Shown: positions 6,724 through 14,906, numbered from the stretch's first letter. The stretch is 21,497 nucleotides of DNA from JAAYGT01 sp050252075 (GCA_050252075.1 JBFWLP010000060.1:1-21497), one strand, 5' to 3'. Translations and numbers: made by a program. Notes: generated by a model from the sequence alone, not told the origin.

Positions 6724-8048
6724 GTGAGCTCCTTGATACCGCGGTCAGGGCTTATCCAGCGCGCGCGCTGGCGCCGTGCACGCAGCATGACGCAGGGAAA
6801 ACTGACGAGGGTGGTGGTAAAGTTGATCAGCCAGTACAGCAAGGGGTACCAGACAATCCAGTACAACGATCCGAACAGCCGTTCCTCATAGCGCCGGTCG
6901 ATCAGCACGCTGACGGTAAATTGCACAACGCAGGTGGTGGCCAGCAGCAAACCGGCGGTATCCGGCGAAACCATTCGGGAGACTTGAAGCTGTGGCGGCA
7001 TGGCAGTGAGCGTGCCGGCGGCCCAAAGCAACAGGGACAGCGCCAGTGCAAACGACCACACCGTGGAAAGGCAGTAGTCGAGCACCAGCGGCCACAGGTG
7101 ACGGTGGCGCCACCGCCAGATGCTGCCGATATTCTTGATGAATACTTCGGCCCCCCCGCGCGCCCAGCGCAGGCGCTGTTTCCACAGGCCCTTGATCGTT
7201 TCGGGCATCAGTATCCAGCACACGGCCCGGGGTTCGAAGAACACGCGCCAGTGCGCGCGCTGCAGCTTCCAGGTAATGTCGATGTCCTCGGTGATCATGT
7301 CCAGGCTCCAGTAGCCCACCTGATCCAGTGCCTCGCGCCGAAATGCCGTGCATACGCCCGATACGGTAAACACCTGTCCGTAGACGCGTTGGGTTCGCTT
7401 GATCAGCCCGAGAATCGACGAAAATTCCCCCACCTGAATGCGGCCCACGAGTGTGGAGCGGGTGCGTACGCGCGGGTTTCCCGTGACGGCACCGACATGC
7501 GGGTGGTTCAGCAGCGGGGCCACCAGATAGCGCAAGGCATCGGGGGCCAGGCAGGCATCGCCGTCGATGCAGACCAGGTAATCGCTGCGTGCGGCCATGG
7601 CACCCATGCGCAAGGCCATGGCTTTTCCCTGGTTTTGCGCCAGATGCACCACCCGCAATGTGGGATACAGATAGGCCAGCCGGTCCAGCAAGGCCCCTGT
7701 GGCGTCGGTTGAGCCGTCGTTGATGGCAATGACTTCCAGGGCGGGGTAGTCCTGGTTCAACGCGGCGAGAATGGCATCTTCGCCATGTGCCGCCTCGTTG
7801 AAGCAGGGAATCAGAATCGAGACCAGCGGCTGCCCGGGCAGAGCCGGTGCGGGCAGGGGGCGCCAGGACCAGCGCCGTTCCCAGTGAAACCAGAAGTAGA
7901 TGCCCCCGGCCATCCAGATCACCGACATGCACAGGGGATAAAAAAACACAAAGCTCAGCAGTGTGCTGCTGCCGGTCAGCACGGTTGCCGCCACCGGTAC
8001 ACCGGCAACCAGGCAGAGCAGGAACAGGGCAAGAAGTCGGTCAGTCAT
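6720..8048 (-). CDS. pgaC: PgaC, processive PNAG synthase (GT2 glycosyltransferase)
   Basis: A protein of 442 residues, close to E. coli PgaC (441). It polymerises UDP-GlcNAc into poly-beta-1,6-GlcNAc at the inner membrane. N-terminal membrane helices (about 5-25 and 30-52) precede a GT2 domain with all expected motifs: DGS at 111-113, the metal-binding IDGD at 161-164, TED at 253-255 with the catalytic-base aspartate, and QRLRW at 291-295. Three more hydrophobic segments follow between about 315 and 425. The start overlaps the end of pgaB by 8 bp. Confidence 0.97.
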   Translation of the reverse strand: MTDRLLALFLLCLVAGVPVAATVLTGSSTLLSFVFFYPLCMSVIWMAGGIYFWFHWERRWSWRPLPAPALPGQPLVSILIPCFNEAAHGEDAILAALNQDYPALEVIAINDGSTDATGALLDRLAYLYPTLRVVHLAQNQGKAMALRMGAMAARSDYLVCIDGDACLAPDALRYLVAPLLNHPHVGAVTGNPRVRTRSTLVGRIQVGEFSSILGLIKRTQRVYGQVFTVSGVCTAFRREALDQVGYWSLDMITEDIDITWKLQRAHWRVFFEPRAVCWILMPETIKGLWKQRLRWARGGAEVFIKNIGSIWRWRHRHLWPLVLDYCLSTVWSFALALSLLLWAAGTLTAMPPQLQVSRMVSPDTAGLLLATTCVVQFTVSVLIDRRYEERLFGSLYWIVWYPLLYWLINFTTTLVSFPCVMLRARRQRARWISPDRGIKELT

Positions 8049-9717
8049 GGTAGGGGTACCAGGCGTGGGAAAGGGCCGGACGAATGTCGGTCAGTCCGGG
8101 CAGGGGGAAAAGCGGTTGCGGATAAAGCGCAAGGTGCTGAGCACCAGACCGATGCAGCGCTTCAAGCCGGGCGGCCGCCACGGCGGGTTCCCGCGCACCC
8201 GTGCCAACGACCTGGACGGCATGGTCGGGATCGCTGCCGGCGGGTACCGGGGTGTCCAGAAAAAGCACATGGTCCACTTCCGCCACCTGGCGTTCTTGTT
8301 CGGTGAACAGGCCAGTCTGTTGCACCAATACGGCGCTTTTCACCTGGGGTCCGCGTCGCTGCTGAATGCGTTCTGTTATTTCCCGCAGTTCGGCCAGGCG
8401 CAGCGGGTTGCCCGATACGTCAGTGGCATCGAACAACACACCGGCAAAGACCGACCGGTCGGCCAGATCGTCGTACACCTGCAATCGCTGTTCATGGCTC
8501 AGCACGCCGCTTTCCCCACGAAGGTCCGTGAGCGGAATGTGGGCGTATACCTTGACACCGGCGCGGCTGCGCAATTGCCAGGCAACGCGGTTGAACAGGT
8601 CGGCTTTGACCGGAATGTGGCGGTTCGGGAAGTAGCCGGCCCGGGCCGCAAGCGGTCCGGCGGGTGCACTGAAGGCGTCCAGATACACCGTGGTGATGTT
8701 CAGATCGGCAATGTATTGCACCAGCATGCCCAGCAGCTTGTCCGATTGGGCCGGATCGGGGTGATACAGCGGGTCGATGTCAATGAGCAGGGCGCGCGTT
8801 GTCTGGCGCTGCTCGAACTCCAGAAGAGTGGCCGCAAACTCGTTCACCCCGGGATCGCGGGTGATCAGCAACCGGGTCAGATTATGCGGCGTGTCCAGAT
8901 TGGCCAGACCCCAGTCCAAGGTAAAGAACAGGTCATAGCCTTCCCTGGATAGTGCGTTGATCGCCGTGCCATTGGCCTCGCCGTAAGGCCAGACCCATAC
9001 GCGAGGACGCATGCCGGTGGCATGGGCAATCTTGTCGGCGATGGCGCGTCCGTCTGATTGCAGGCGCGCGCTGAACTCCTGGCCGGTTTCATAGCGCCGC
9101 TGTTTGTCAAGGTAACGATGAACAGCGGCTGCCGGCTGCAGGTTTCCCTGGGGATTGCCAGGCGTGCCGTAGTGCAGGTTATTGGTGTGGGCGGCAATTT
9201 CCACCAGACCACTGCGGTGTATGGCTTGTATGTCGGGCCAGGTCAGAAACCGTGAGCGGGGCACCGCCTGGCCGCCGAAATTCACAGTATCGGCCAACGG
9301 GTTATCCGTCCATTGGCCGACCGGCGCCAGTACGGCGGGCCAGTGAAACGCTTTCAGCAGCGGCAGCACGCGGGTCAGAAAACTGGCATAGCCGTCGTCA
9401 AATGTCAGCAATACCGGTTTGGCCGGCAGTGGCACGGTGCCCTGTTGCGCCTGAACCAGCCGGGCAACGCTGACGGGCTCATAGCCGTTTTCCCGCAGCC
9501 AGCTAAAGTGCTCGACCAGATGGTCGGTGCGCACGCTCATGAAACGTGGGTCGGGGTCGGTATCTTCAACGTCGTGGTAAGCCAGCACAAGCACATGTCT
9601 GGATGGCCACGGCGGGGCGCTTCGGGGAAGCAACGGCACAGACGAACGGGTCACGGCCGGCCGGGCACAGGCGCCAAGAAAAAGCACCGGGCCCAGTGCA
9701 GCCATTCGTACCAGCAA
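8041..9717 (-). CDS. pgaB: PgaB, PNAG N-deacetylase lipoprotein with shortened C-terminal domain
   Basis: Outer-membrane lipoprotein that partly deacetylates PNAG for export through PgaA. From TTG 9717 it has 558 residues. The signal has a lipobox LGAC with Cys17. The N-terminal carbohydrate esterase 4 domain (about 40-300) carries TFDDGY (Asp107, Asp108) and the His177-x4-His182 pair that form the metal site. The C-terminal part (about 305-558) corresponds to the GH153-type hydrolase domain (LLIDIDPLYHPDPAQSDK...), but is roughly 100 residues shorter than in E. coli PgaB (672 aa). The start is uncertain: TTG 9717 gives a positively charged signal N-region (LLVR), whereas ATG 9705 gives a shorter one. 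Upstream of both, the best Shine-Dalgarno overlaps the pgaA stop. Confidence 0.93.
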   Translation of the reverse strand: MLVRMAALGPVLFLGACARPAVTRSSVPLLPRSAPPWPSRHVLVLAYHDVEDTDPDPRFMSVRTDHLVEHFSWLRENGYEPVSVARLVQAQQGTVPLPAKPVLLTFDDGYASFLTRVLPLLKAFHWPAVLAPVGQWTDNPLADTVNFGGQAVPRSRFLTWPDIQAIHRSGLVEIAAHTNNLHYGTPGNPQGNLQPAAAVHRYLDKQRRYETGQEFSARLQSDGRAIADKIAHATGMRPRVWVWPYGEANGTAINALSREGYDLFFTLDWGLANLDTPHNLTRLLITRDPGVNEFAATLLEFEQRQTTRALLIDIDPLYHPDPAQSDKLLGMLVQYIADLNITTVYLDAFSAPAGPLAARAGYFPNRHIPVKADLFNRVAWQLRSRAGVKVYAHIPLTDLRGESGVLSHEQRLQVYDDLADRSVFAGVLFDATDVSGNPLRLAELREITERIQQRRGPQVKSAVLVQQTGLFTEQERQVAEVDHVLFLDTPVPAGSDPDHAVQVVGTGAREPAVAAARLEALHRSGAQHLALYPQPLFPLPGLTDIRPALSHAWYPYHD

Positions 9718-9758
9718 GGAGCGGCGCAGGGGGGAGTGGGGGAGCCTAGGATGGTCTC

Positions 9759-12035
9759 CTAGAAGGCAATTGACATGTCCAGCATCACGCGAAGGTCACG
9801 GTCGCGGTCACCGTCGTACGGATGGCTGATGTCCGTCACCGAAAATCCGACCTCGATATTCCGGTTATGGCGGTAACGTAGCCCCCATTCCACCAGCCCC
9901 ACGGCGCCGTACCCGTAGCCCTGCTGCCGGTACACACCCGCGCCGGCGCGAAACTGTTGGGTCAGCCGGGTGTCGTAATGGTGATAAAGCACGTGCTCCA
10001 CGCGTATGGCGGGTACGACTTCCAGGTCCGAGCGCGGGTTGAAGTACGGGGTGTCCAGCGCAGAGTTGCGGGAGGCATAGACGGACAGCTCGGCATCCAC
10101 CGTCACACGATCCGTCGTGTGCAGACGCTCTTTTCCGGCCAGTAGTACGCTCATTCGCTTGTTGCCGTCGCTGAAGCGTGAGCCAGAGACCGTCAGTGCC
10201 CATTCCCCCCGGTCATCGCGGCGCCAGCGTACGGTTGCGGTGGCCCGGTTCGACTGAATGTCGCTGGCCAATGCCCGCAAAGGTGTTTCAATATCCCGCC
10301 AGTGCAGTCCGGCACCCAGGGTCCAGGTGTCGCCCAGCGCCCGGGTGATCCCCAGGCGCACGCCGGGTCGCGTGCGACCCTGATTCCGCAGGGCATTGGC
10401 TTCCAGTTCGGCCGTTCTGTCGCCGTCACGCCACTCCCACCCGGTGCGAACCCAGTTCACATTGGCGTTTCCTTCCGGGAACTCCCCCCGGGCATGGCCA
10501 ATGCCGCCGAACACACGGTGGTTCTGAGCCAGTGGCGGGGAATACACCACGGACTCCAGACGCCAGTCGCCGTTTCCGGTCACCGGGCTGTTCGTGCTGC
10601 GGTTGTGGCCGGCCGTAATGGTTGCGACGGACCGGCGGTGCAGATCCCAGGACTCCTGCAGCCGGCGCGTGCCTACGGCGTCAGGATGGTTCTGCTGCAG
10701 ATAGGCCAGAAGCTGCTCGGCATCCTCCCAACGATTCAGCTCCATCGAGGTCTGGCCGCGCTCGGCCAGATAAGACGGATTCAGCGGGGCATCTGTCTGA
10801 ACCTTGTCCAGCTCCCGGGCGGCACGGTGCGGCCAGCCCCTTGCCCGATATACCGTGGCCAGATCGATACGCAGTCCCCAGTTGGCGGGAGCGCTGGCTA
10901 CCATCGTTTCCAGGCGGTCCTGGGCGCCCACCGTGTCATTCACGTACAGCTGATGCAAGGCAAGCCGCGTATCTGCCTGCAAGCGCGCGTTGTTGGGAAT
11001 GCGTTGCCCGGTTCCGCGCTCCTGAATCCATACCGGCTGCCGGCGGCTCAGTGCGTCGGCCAGCTGTCCCGCCTGGTCGCTGTGGCCGCTTTCCAGCAGG
11101 GCGTAATACAGGCCTGCTTCCAGCGACTCGCGTTCTTGCGGGGAAAGATAGTTGGCCGCCGGCGATGCCAGTGCCCATTGGTAAAGTTGTGCGGCCTTGG
11201 CGGGGTGACGTTGCTGCAGATACGAATCGGCGACCGCGCCCAGGGCATAATCGGCCACAGGTGCGCCCCCGCGCGTCAGTGTTTCGTAGCCTTGCGTGAC
11301 CTCTTCATAGCGGTCAGCAGCGTGCAGTGCAATCAGCCTGTCGGTCTGAAGGCGCAGTACATCGGGTGCCGCCGCCGCCCCCAGAATTCGCCACTGGCCG
11401 ATCAGGGTGTCGTAGCGTTGCACAAGACGGTTAAGGCGTTGCTGCTGTGCCTGCGGGTCGCGCGACGGCACCTGTAACAGCCGCAGCTCCTCGGCCAGCA
11501 CGTCAGCTTCCAGGGAACGTAGTTGCGCCGGGTCGAACAGCTCGCGATTGGCCTTTGCCAGGGTAAACGCCGGCTCGGCCAGACGCGCCCGTTTCAGCGC
11601 CAGAACGTAGTCACGGATGATGTAGGCGCGTTGCGGGGCAAGATCCGCCGCTTTGCCGGCGTGGGTCAGTGCGGCGTACGGAGAGGCCGCTTTCGCCCGC
11701 ACATAGGCGGCCGCCAGCTGAACGTCGGGATCGTCGGGGTATCGGGCAATCAATGCCTGGCTGCTTTGCTGGGCACGATCGATCGTGCCCGCATCGGCCA
11801 GCGTCATCACTTCTCGGACAAAGAAATGGCGCTCATCGGGAAAGCGCTGCTGCCCCTCGCGGTAAAGCTGCAATGCTTCCTGCCACTGGCCCTGGTCGCG
11901 GCGCGCCTGGGCCTGTTGAATGAGGGCTTCCCGGGAAAGAGGCGGCACACCGGGTTGCGGCAGCGCCTGCGAGTGCCATAGCAGCCCGGCAATGAAGGTG
12001 GTGATTACTGCATGAAGTAGTCGTTGCCGCGGCAT
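9759..12035 (-). CDS. pgaA: PgaA, outer-membrane PNAG export porin
   Basis: A protein of 758 residues from ATG 12035 (E. coli 807). A signal peptide (MPRQRLLHAVITTFIAGLL..., cleavage near residue 24) is followed by a long alpha-helical periplasmic part with TPR-like repeats (about 30-490, e.g. GQWQEALQLYREGQQRFPDE). A C-terminal beta barrel with alternating aromatic strands (about 510-758) ends in Phe, as usual for outer-membrane proteins. It exports partly deacetylated PNAG. An in-frame ATG at 12086 is possible but would place 17 polar residues ahead of the signal peptide. It is the first gene of the - strand matrix run; its promoter region now adjoins the mobile element. Confidence 0.95.
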   Translation of the reverse strand: MPRQRLLHAVITTFIAGLLWHSQALPQPGVPPLSREALIQQAQARRDQGQWQEALQLYREGQQRFPDERHFFVREVMTLADAGTIDRAQQSSQALIARYPDDPDVQLAAAYVRAKAASPYAALTHAGKAADLAPQRAYIIRDYVLALKRARLAEPAFTLAKANRELFDPAQLRSLEADVLAEELRLLQVPSRDPQAQQQRLNRLVQRYDTLIGQWRILGAAAAPDVLRLQTDRLIALHAADRYEEVTQGYETLTRGGAPVADYALGAVADSYLQQRHPAKAAQLYQWALASPAANYLSPQERESLEAGLYYALLESGHSDQAGQLADALSRRQPVWIQERGTGQRIPNNARLQADTRLALHQLYVNDTVGAQDRLETMVASAPANWGLRIDLATVYRARGWPHRAARELDKVQTDAPLNPSYLAERGQTSMELNRWEDAEQLLAYLQQNHPDAVGTRRLQESWDLHRRSVATITAGHNRSTNSPVTGNGDWRLESVVYSPPLAQNHRVFGGIGHARGEFPEGNANVNWVRTGWEWRDGDRTAELEANALRNQGRTRPGVRLGITRALGDTWTLGAGLHWRDIETPLRALASDIQSNRATATVRWRRDDRGEWALTVSGSRFSDGNKRMSVLLAGKERLHTTDRVTVDAELSVYASRNSALDTPYFNPRSDLEVVPAIRVEHVLYHHYDTRLTQQFRAGAGVYRQQGYGYGAVGLVEWGLRYRHNRNIEVGFSVTDISHPYDGDRDRDLRVMLDMSIAF

Positions 12036-12081
12036 GGTCAGGGGCCCTTTCTTATGTCCGGATACAGGCGTAATGATCTGC

Positions 12082-12108
12082 ATCATAGGGAGACGGACAG
12101 GGCCGCAA
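12082..12108 (-). promoter_or_regulatory. Weak candidate sigma-70 promoter for pgaA
   Basis: On the - strand TTGCGG (12103-12108) and TATGAT (12082-12087) lie 15 bp apart, just short of the usual spacing. The -10 is good and the -35 poor. It would give a leader of about 40 nt before the pgaA ATG. No other convincing promoter was seen in this gap. Confidence 0.22.
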
Positions 12109-12222
12109 CAGGCGACAAAACGCTTAGAACATCAGGAGGGTTCCATGAGACTTACGCTGTTCGGGGGGAGGAGAAAGGGGGGAATGGAGCAGTCAGGCAG
12201 AACCGGAGGCGCCCAAATGAAC

Positions 12223-12254
12223 AAGGGCTTACAGCCGTTAAGCTGTAAGCCCTT
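12223..12254 (-). terminator. Strong hairpin behind the tRNA-Pro fragment
   Basis: A perfect 13-bp stem (12223-12235 with 12242-12254) around a 6-nt loop. It starts 8 bp beyond the tRNA CCA end in the tRNA's reading direction and is followed on the - strand by TGTTCATTT. It is most simply the original terminator of the tRNA-Pro gene, and it also shields pgaA from transcription coming out of the element. Confidence 0.7.
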
Positions 12255-12262
12255 GAAGGTAT

Positions 12263-12307
12263 TGGTCGGGACGGTGGGATTCGAACTCACTACCCCTTGC
12301 ACCCCAT
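12263..12307 (-). other. 3' fragment of tRNA-Pro(GGG): left attachment site of the element
   Basis: Read on the - strand this is a tRNA 3' half: anticodon loop ATGGGGT, anticodon-stem 3' side GCAAG, T-arm with TTCGAAT, acceptor 3' strand CGTCCCGA and encoded CCA (ending at 12263). The loop gives anticodon GGG. Beyond 12307 the match to a tRNA breaks off, and no D-arm or 5' acceptor strand follows. The T-stem has one A-C mismatch. P4-type integrases use tRNA 3' ends, and the integrase gene starts 150 bp away. The fragment is therefore the displaced host 3' end; the element should carry a replacement 3' end at its right border, restoring the full gene there. Confidence 0.85.
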
Positions 12308-12459
12308 GAGGGTAATTGCGGTTTTCGTTATAACACAATACATCACTTTGGAAACAACAATGTCTTTTATATCAACGAGTTAACGATTTTCTTGTTCCAA
12401 ACCGTTCCAATGTCCTACAATGAAAGCCACGGATATTTAGGGCACGGTTAGGGCACGAC
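12308..12459 (+). promoter_or_regulatory. Integrase leader with tandem TTAGGGCACG repeat
   Basis: About 150 bp between the attachment fragment and the integrase ATG. TTAGGGCACG occurs at 12437-12446 and again at 12448-12457, an 11-bp period, ending two bases before the ATG. This leaves the integrase with only a poor ribosome-binding site (TAGGG) lying within the second repeat. A second pair, GTTCCAA twice, lies near 12393-12412. These could be arm-type integrase sites or an autoregulatory operator; that is inference. Confidence 0.45.
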
Positions 12460-13866
12460 ATGGCAAAACTTACTGTAAAAGAACTCGACGCGGCCAAGCC
12501 GAAAGCGCGACCGTACAAGCTGACGGTGGATACCGGCCTGTACATTCGCGTGGCAACAAGTGGTGAAAAACGCTGGCTAGTGAAGTACGTCATTGACGGA
12601 AAACAGCGAGAAATGCGTCTTCCTGCGCCATATGGCAAGGGCGAAGGCTTTATGACGCTTGCCCAGGCCACCGCCGAGAACGCGCGCATCCAGGCGTTGG
12701 CAAGGGAAGGTATCGACGTACAGGTTCAGAAAGCGCAGGAACGCGAGGAAGCCGAACGGAGACGCAAGGAAGAAGAACAGCGAAACCTGACGGCGGAAGA
12801 CCTTTTCAACACCTGGATTCGCGACGGTGTAGCTCGCCTGAATGACAATGCCGAACTGAAGCGGGTATTCAGGAAGGACGTATTGCCAGCCATTGGGAAC
12901 AAGCGCCTTCGTGAACTGAGTGATGGCGACATACTGGCGATGCTTCGCAAGGTTCGCAAGCGTGGTGTCGTGCGAACGGTAGTCACTATATATAACGATG
13001 TAAACCAGATGCTGACCTGGGGCGAGAAGCGCCAACCGTGGCGTGGGCTGCTGGCCGATGGCAACCCCTGCGATTTAGTTGACGCCGATAAGCTGCTTCC
13101 CGAAGACTACGAAGAAGAGCGTGACCGGGTTCTGTCAGTGGCCGAGATTCGGGAGCTACGCGACATATTCCGGCAAGGTGAGGAAGCCTGGCTGAACGCG
13201 CCAGACAGACGCGCGGCCCCCCGCCCGGTGGCGAAGACAACTCAGATTGCACTCTGGCTTTGCCTGGGTACGCTCTGCCGCATTGGAGAACTGCTGATGA
13301 CCCGGTGGGAGCATGTGAACCTGGAAGAAGGCGTCTGGTTTATCCCCCGCGAGAACGTGAAGGGTACTCGCGGCAAGAAGCAGGAGCACTACGTCTTCCT
13401 GTCTGACTTCACGCGCCGTCAATTCGAAGCCCTGAAAAAAATCACGGGTGAATCAGAATGGTGTTTTCCGTCGAAGAACCGCAAAGGTGAAGAAACTCAC
13501 GTCTGTCTCAAAAGTGTATCCAAACAGGTGGGTGACCGGCAGGTTCGTTTCAAGAACCGTAGCAAGCCGCTAAAGGGCCGCGCCTTTGATGATTCGCTCG
13601 TGCTGGCCGGTGGCGCGAATGGCGAATGGACGCCGCACGATCTGCGCCGTACAGGTGCGACCATGATGCAAGGAATGGGTATTTCCCTGGACGTAATCGA
13701 CCGCTGCCAGAATCACGTATTGGCCGGGGGCAGGGTGCGGAGACACTACTTGAAGCACTCATACGAAGCTGAGAAGCGCGATGCCTGGGAGAAGCTAGGC
13801 AACCGCATCGACGCTATTCTGGCAGGTGGTGCCGACATAGTACCTATTCGCAGTACCGCCGCCTGA
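12460..13866 (+). CDS. int: P4-type tyrosine recombinase (integrase)
   Basis: A protein of 468 residues that inserts and excises the element at the tRNA-Pro site. The N-terminal arm-binding domain (1-95, MAKLTVKELDAAKPKARPY...) is of the DUF4102/P4 kind. A charged helix (92-108) links it to a core-binding domain (about 110-200) and a catalytic domain (about 225-445). Visible catalytic residues are Arg274 (LCRIGELL), Lys301 (NVKGT), His393 and Arg396 (TPHDLRRTGAT), His419 (CQNHVLAGG) and Tyr430 (RRHYLKHSY), so the enzyme looks active. It is transcribed away from the attachment site. A basic C-terminal tail ends the protein. Confidence 0.96.
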   Translation: MAKLTVKELDAAKPKARPYKLTVDTGLYIRVATSGEKRWLVKYVIDGKQREMRLPAPYGKGEGFMTLAQATAENARIQALAREGIDVQVQKAQEREEAERRRKEEEQRNLTAEDLFNTWIRDGVARLNDNAELKRVFRKDVLPAIGNKRLRELSDGDILAMLRKVRKRGVVRTVVTIYNDVNQMLTWGEKRQPWRGLLADGNPCDLVDADKLLPEDYEEERDRVLSVAEIRELRDIFRQGEEAWLNAPDRRAAPRPVAKTTQIALWLCLGTLCRIGELLMTRWEHVNLEEGVWFIPRENVKGTRGKKQEHYVFLSDFTRRQFEALKKITGESEWCFPSKNRKGEETHVCLKSVSKQVGDRQVRFKNRSKPLKGRAFDDSLVLAGGANGEWTPHDLRRTGATMMQGMGISLDVIDRCQNHVLAGGRVRRHYLKHSYEAEKRDAWEKLGNRIDAILAGGADIVPIRSTAA

Positions 13867-13968
13867 CGGCAATGTTTACGCCGGCACCTAGGGTAGCTCC
13901 CGAAAAGCCAGATTGTCCAATGGCCTGGTGCTGGCACCTTATTACTGGACTGTGTGAGGACTAACACA

Positions 13969-14865
13969 ATGGACGTTCATATCAACCGCGAGACAGATCG
14001 GCTCCAAAGCGAATGGACTAAAGTTTGCGGCCTACCTGAAGGCGTTACGCGGGCGTCTGACGAAGATGTGAGGGTGAAACTTCCGGACTGGGGTTTTTTT
14101 CACCTGACCATTCCCGACGCGGCGCAGCTTATCGTCTTAGATATGTGGTTCGCTGGTGCCATGCCAGACATACAAGAGCCTGATGACTTTGATGGAGAAG
14201 CCGACGACCCAAGACTGACGGCGCTACTGGCGGAAACGACGCAACAGTTTCACGTGCGGTTGATGAACGCCATCCAATCCGGATCGCTCGAGGCCGATCT
14301 TGTTCAGCGGGATTTAAACGATAACCTTATTCCTAACCGCGTATACATTTCCTTCTGGGCGCTCACGGAATGGCTGGGTGAGAGAGGTTATGAGTACGGC
14401 GATGTAATGACAGAATGGGTGGAGAACCAAGAGAAGCGCGCGGAAGCTCTGCTATCTGAGGCTGAATTTTATAGACACGCAACACGGGAAGAAATTCGCC
14501 AAATAGAGCAAGCCAGATTTATGGCTCAGTACTCAGTAGAGACTAGGGGGAATGTGTCCGAGCAACCATTAGAGGTCGCCTACAAGGCTGCAATTGCAGA
14601 AATAAAGCACCTTCGTAAGGCATTGTCTGCCCCGCCTAATATGTCACCTGCGAAAGTTGATCGACCAATTTCCACTAGACCGCGGCGAACCCTTCTTACC
14701 ATCATTGCTGCCCTGTGTGATTATTCGGCTATAGAACCGAACAAGCGAGGAGCTTCAACCCGTATTGCGGCAATGACTGAGGAAATCGGCGCACCTGTCA
14801 CGGCTGAGACAATAGCGGACCTATTGAAGGAAATACCGGATGCGCTGGAAACCCGCATGAAGTAA
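13969..14865 (+). CDS. Unrecognised 298-aa protein of the element
   Basis: I cannot assign a function. The protein is acidic overall with no signal peptide or membrane segment. Residues about 100-210 look helical and rich in Glu, Ala and Arg, suggesting a coiled coil or helical bundle. The C-terminal 60 residues (RRTLLTIIAALCDYSAI ... RIAAMTEEIGAPVTAETIADLLKEIPDA) form a distinct module that I recall from other hypothetical proteins encoded near integrases and mobile elements. ATG 13969 was chosen over GTG 13954 because GAGG lies about 9 bases upstream. It sits alone between int and the alpA regulatory region, with gaps of about 100 bp on both sides. Confidence 0.8.
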   Translation: MDVHINRETDRLQSEWTKVCGLPEGVTRASDEDVRVKLPDWGFFHLTIPDAAQLIVLDMWFAGAMPDIQEPDDFDGEADDPRLTALLAETTQQFHVRLMNAIQSGSLEADLVQRDLNDNLIPNRVYISFWALTEWLGERGYEYGDVMTEWVENQEKRAEALLSEAEFYRHATREEIRQIEQARFMAQYSVETRGNVSEQPLEVAYKAAIAEIKHLRKALSAPPNMSPAKVDRPISTRPRRTLLTIIAALCDYSAIEPNKRGASTRIAAMTEEIGAPVTAETIADLLKEIPDALETRMK

Positions 14866-14871
14866 CGCTTC

Positions 14872-14906
14872 AAAATCGAATTCGATTTTCAGAAATCCGA
14901 ATTCGG
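14872..14906. promoter_or_regulatory. Two phased CGAATTCG palindromes, probable operator upstream of alpA
   Basis: An 18-bp perfect palindrome at 14872-14889 (AAAATCGAATTCGATTTT) and a 10-bp palindrome at 14897-14906 (CCGAATTCGG) share the core CGAATTCG. The centres are exactly 21 bp apart, two turns of B-DNA, so both sites face the same side of the helix. They lie 66-100 bp before the alpA start, the expected place for a repressor or activator site. Confidence 0.65.

Noticed and set aside
6886..7932. Long - strand frame inside pgaC
   Set aside because: Shadow of pgaC in another frame; Arg/Gly/Ala/His-rich as expected from GC-rich codons, while pgaC has all its motifs.
7963..8952. 329-codon + strand frame opposite pgaB/pgaC
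   Set aside because: Crosses a real gene boundary on the other strand and has no recognisable protein features.
10302..11477. 391-codon + strand frame opposite pgaA
   Set aside because: Antisense shadow of a GC-rich gene; no domain and no start signal.
12145..12309. Small + strand frame with a perfect AGGAGG site
   Set aside because: Its C-terminal part is the antisense translation of the tRNA 3' end (VGTVGFELTTPCTP), a common false gene, and the rest has no protein character; the purine-rich stretch on this strand explains the site.
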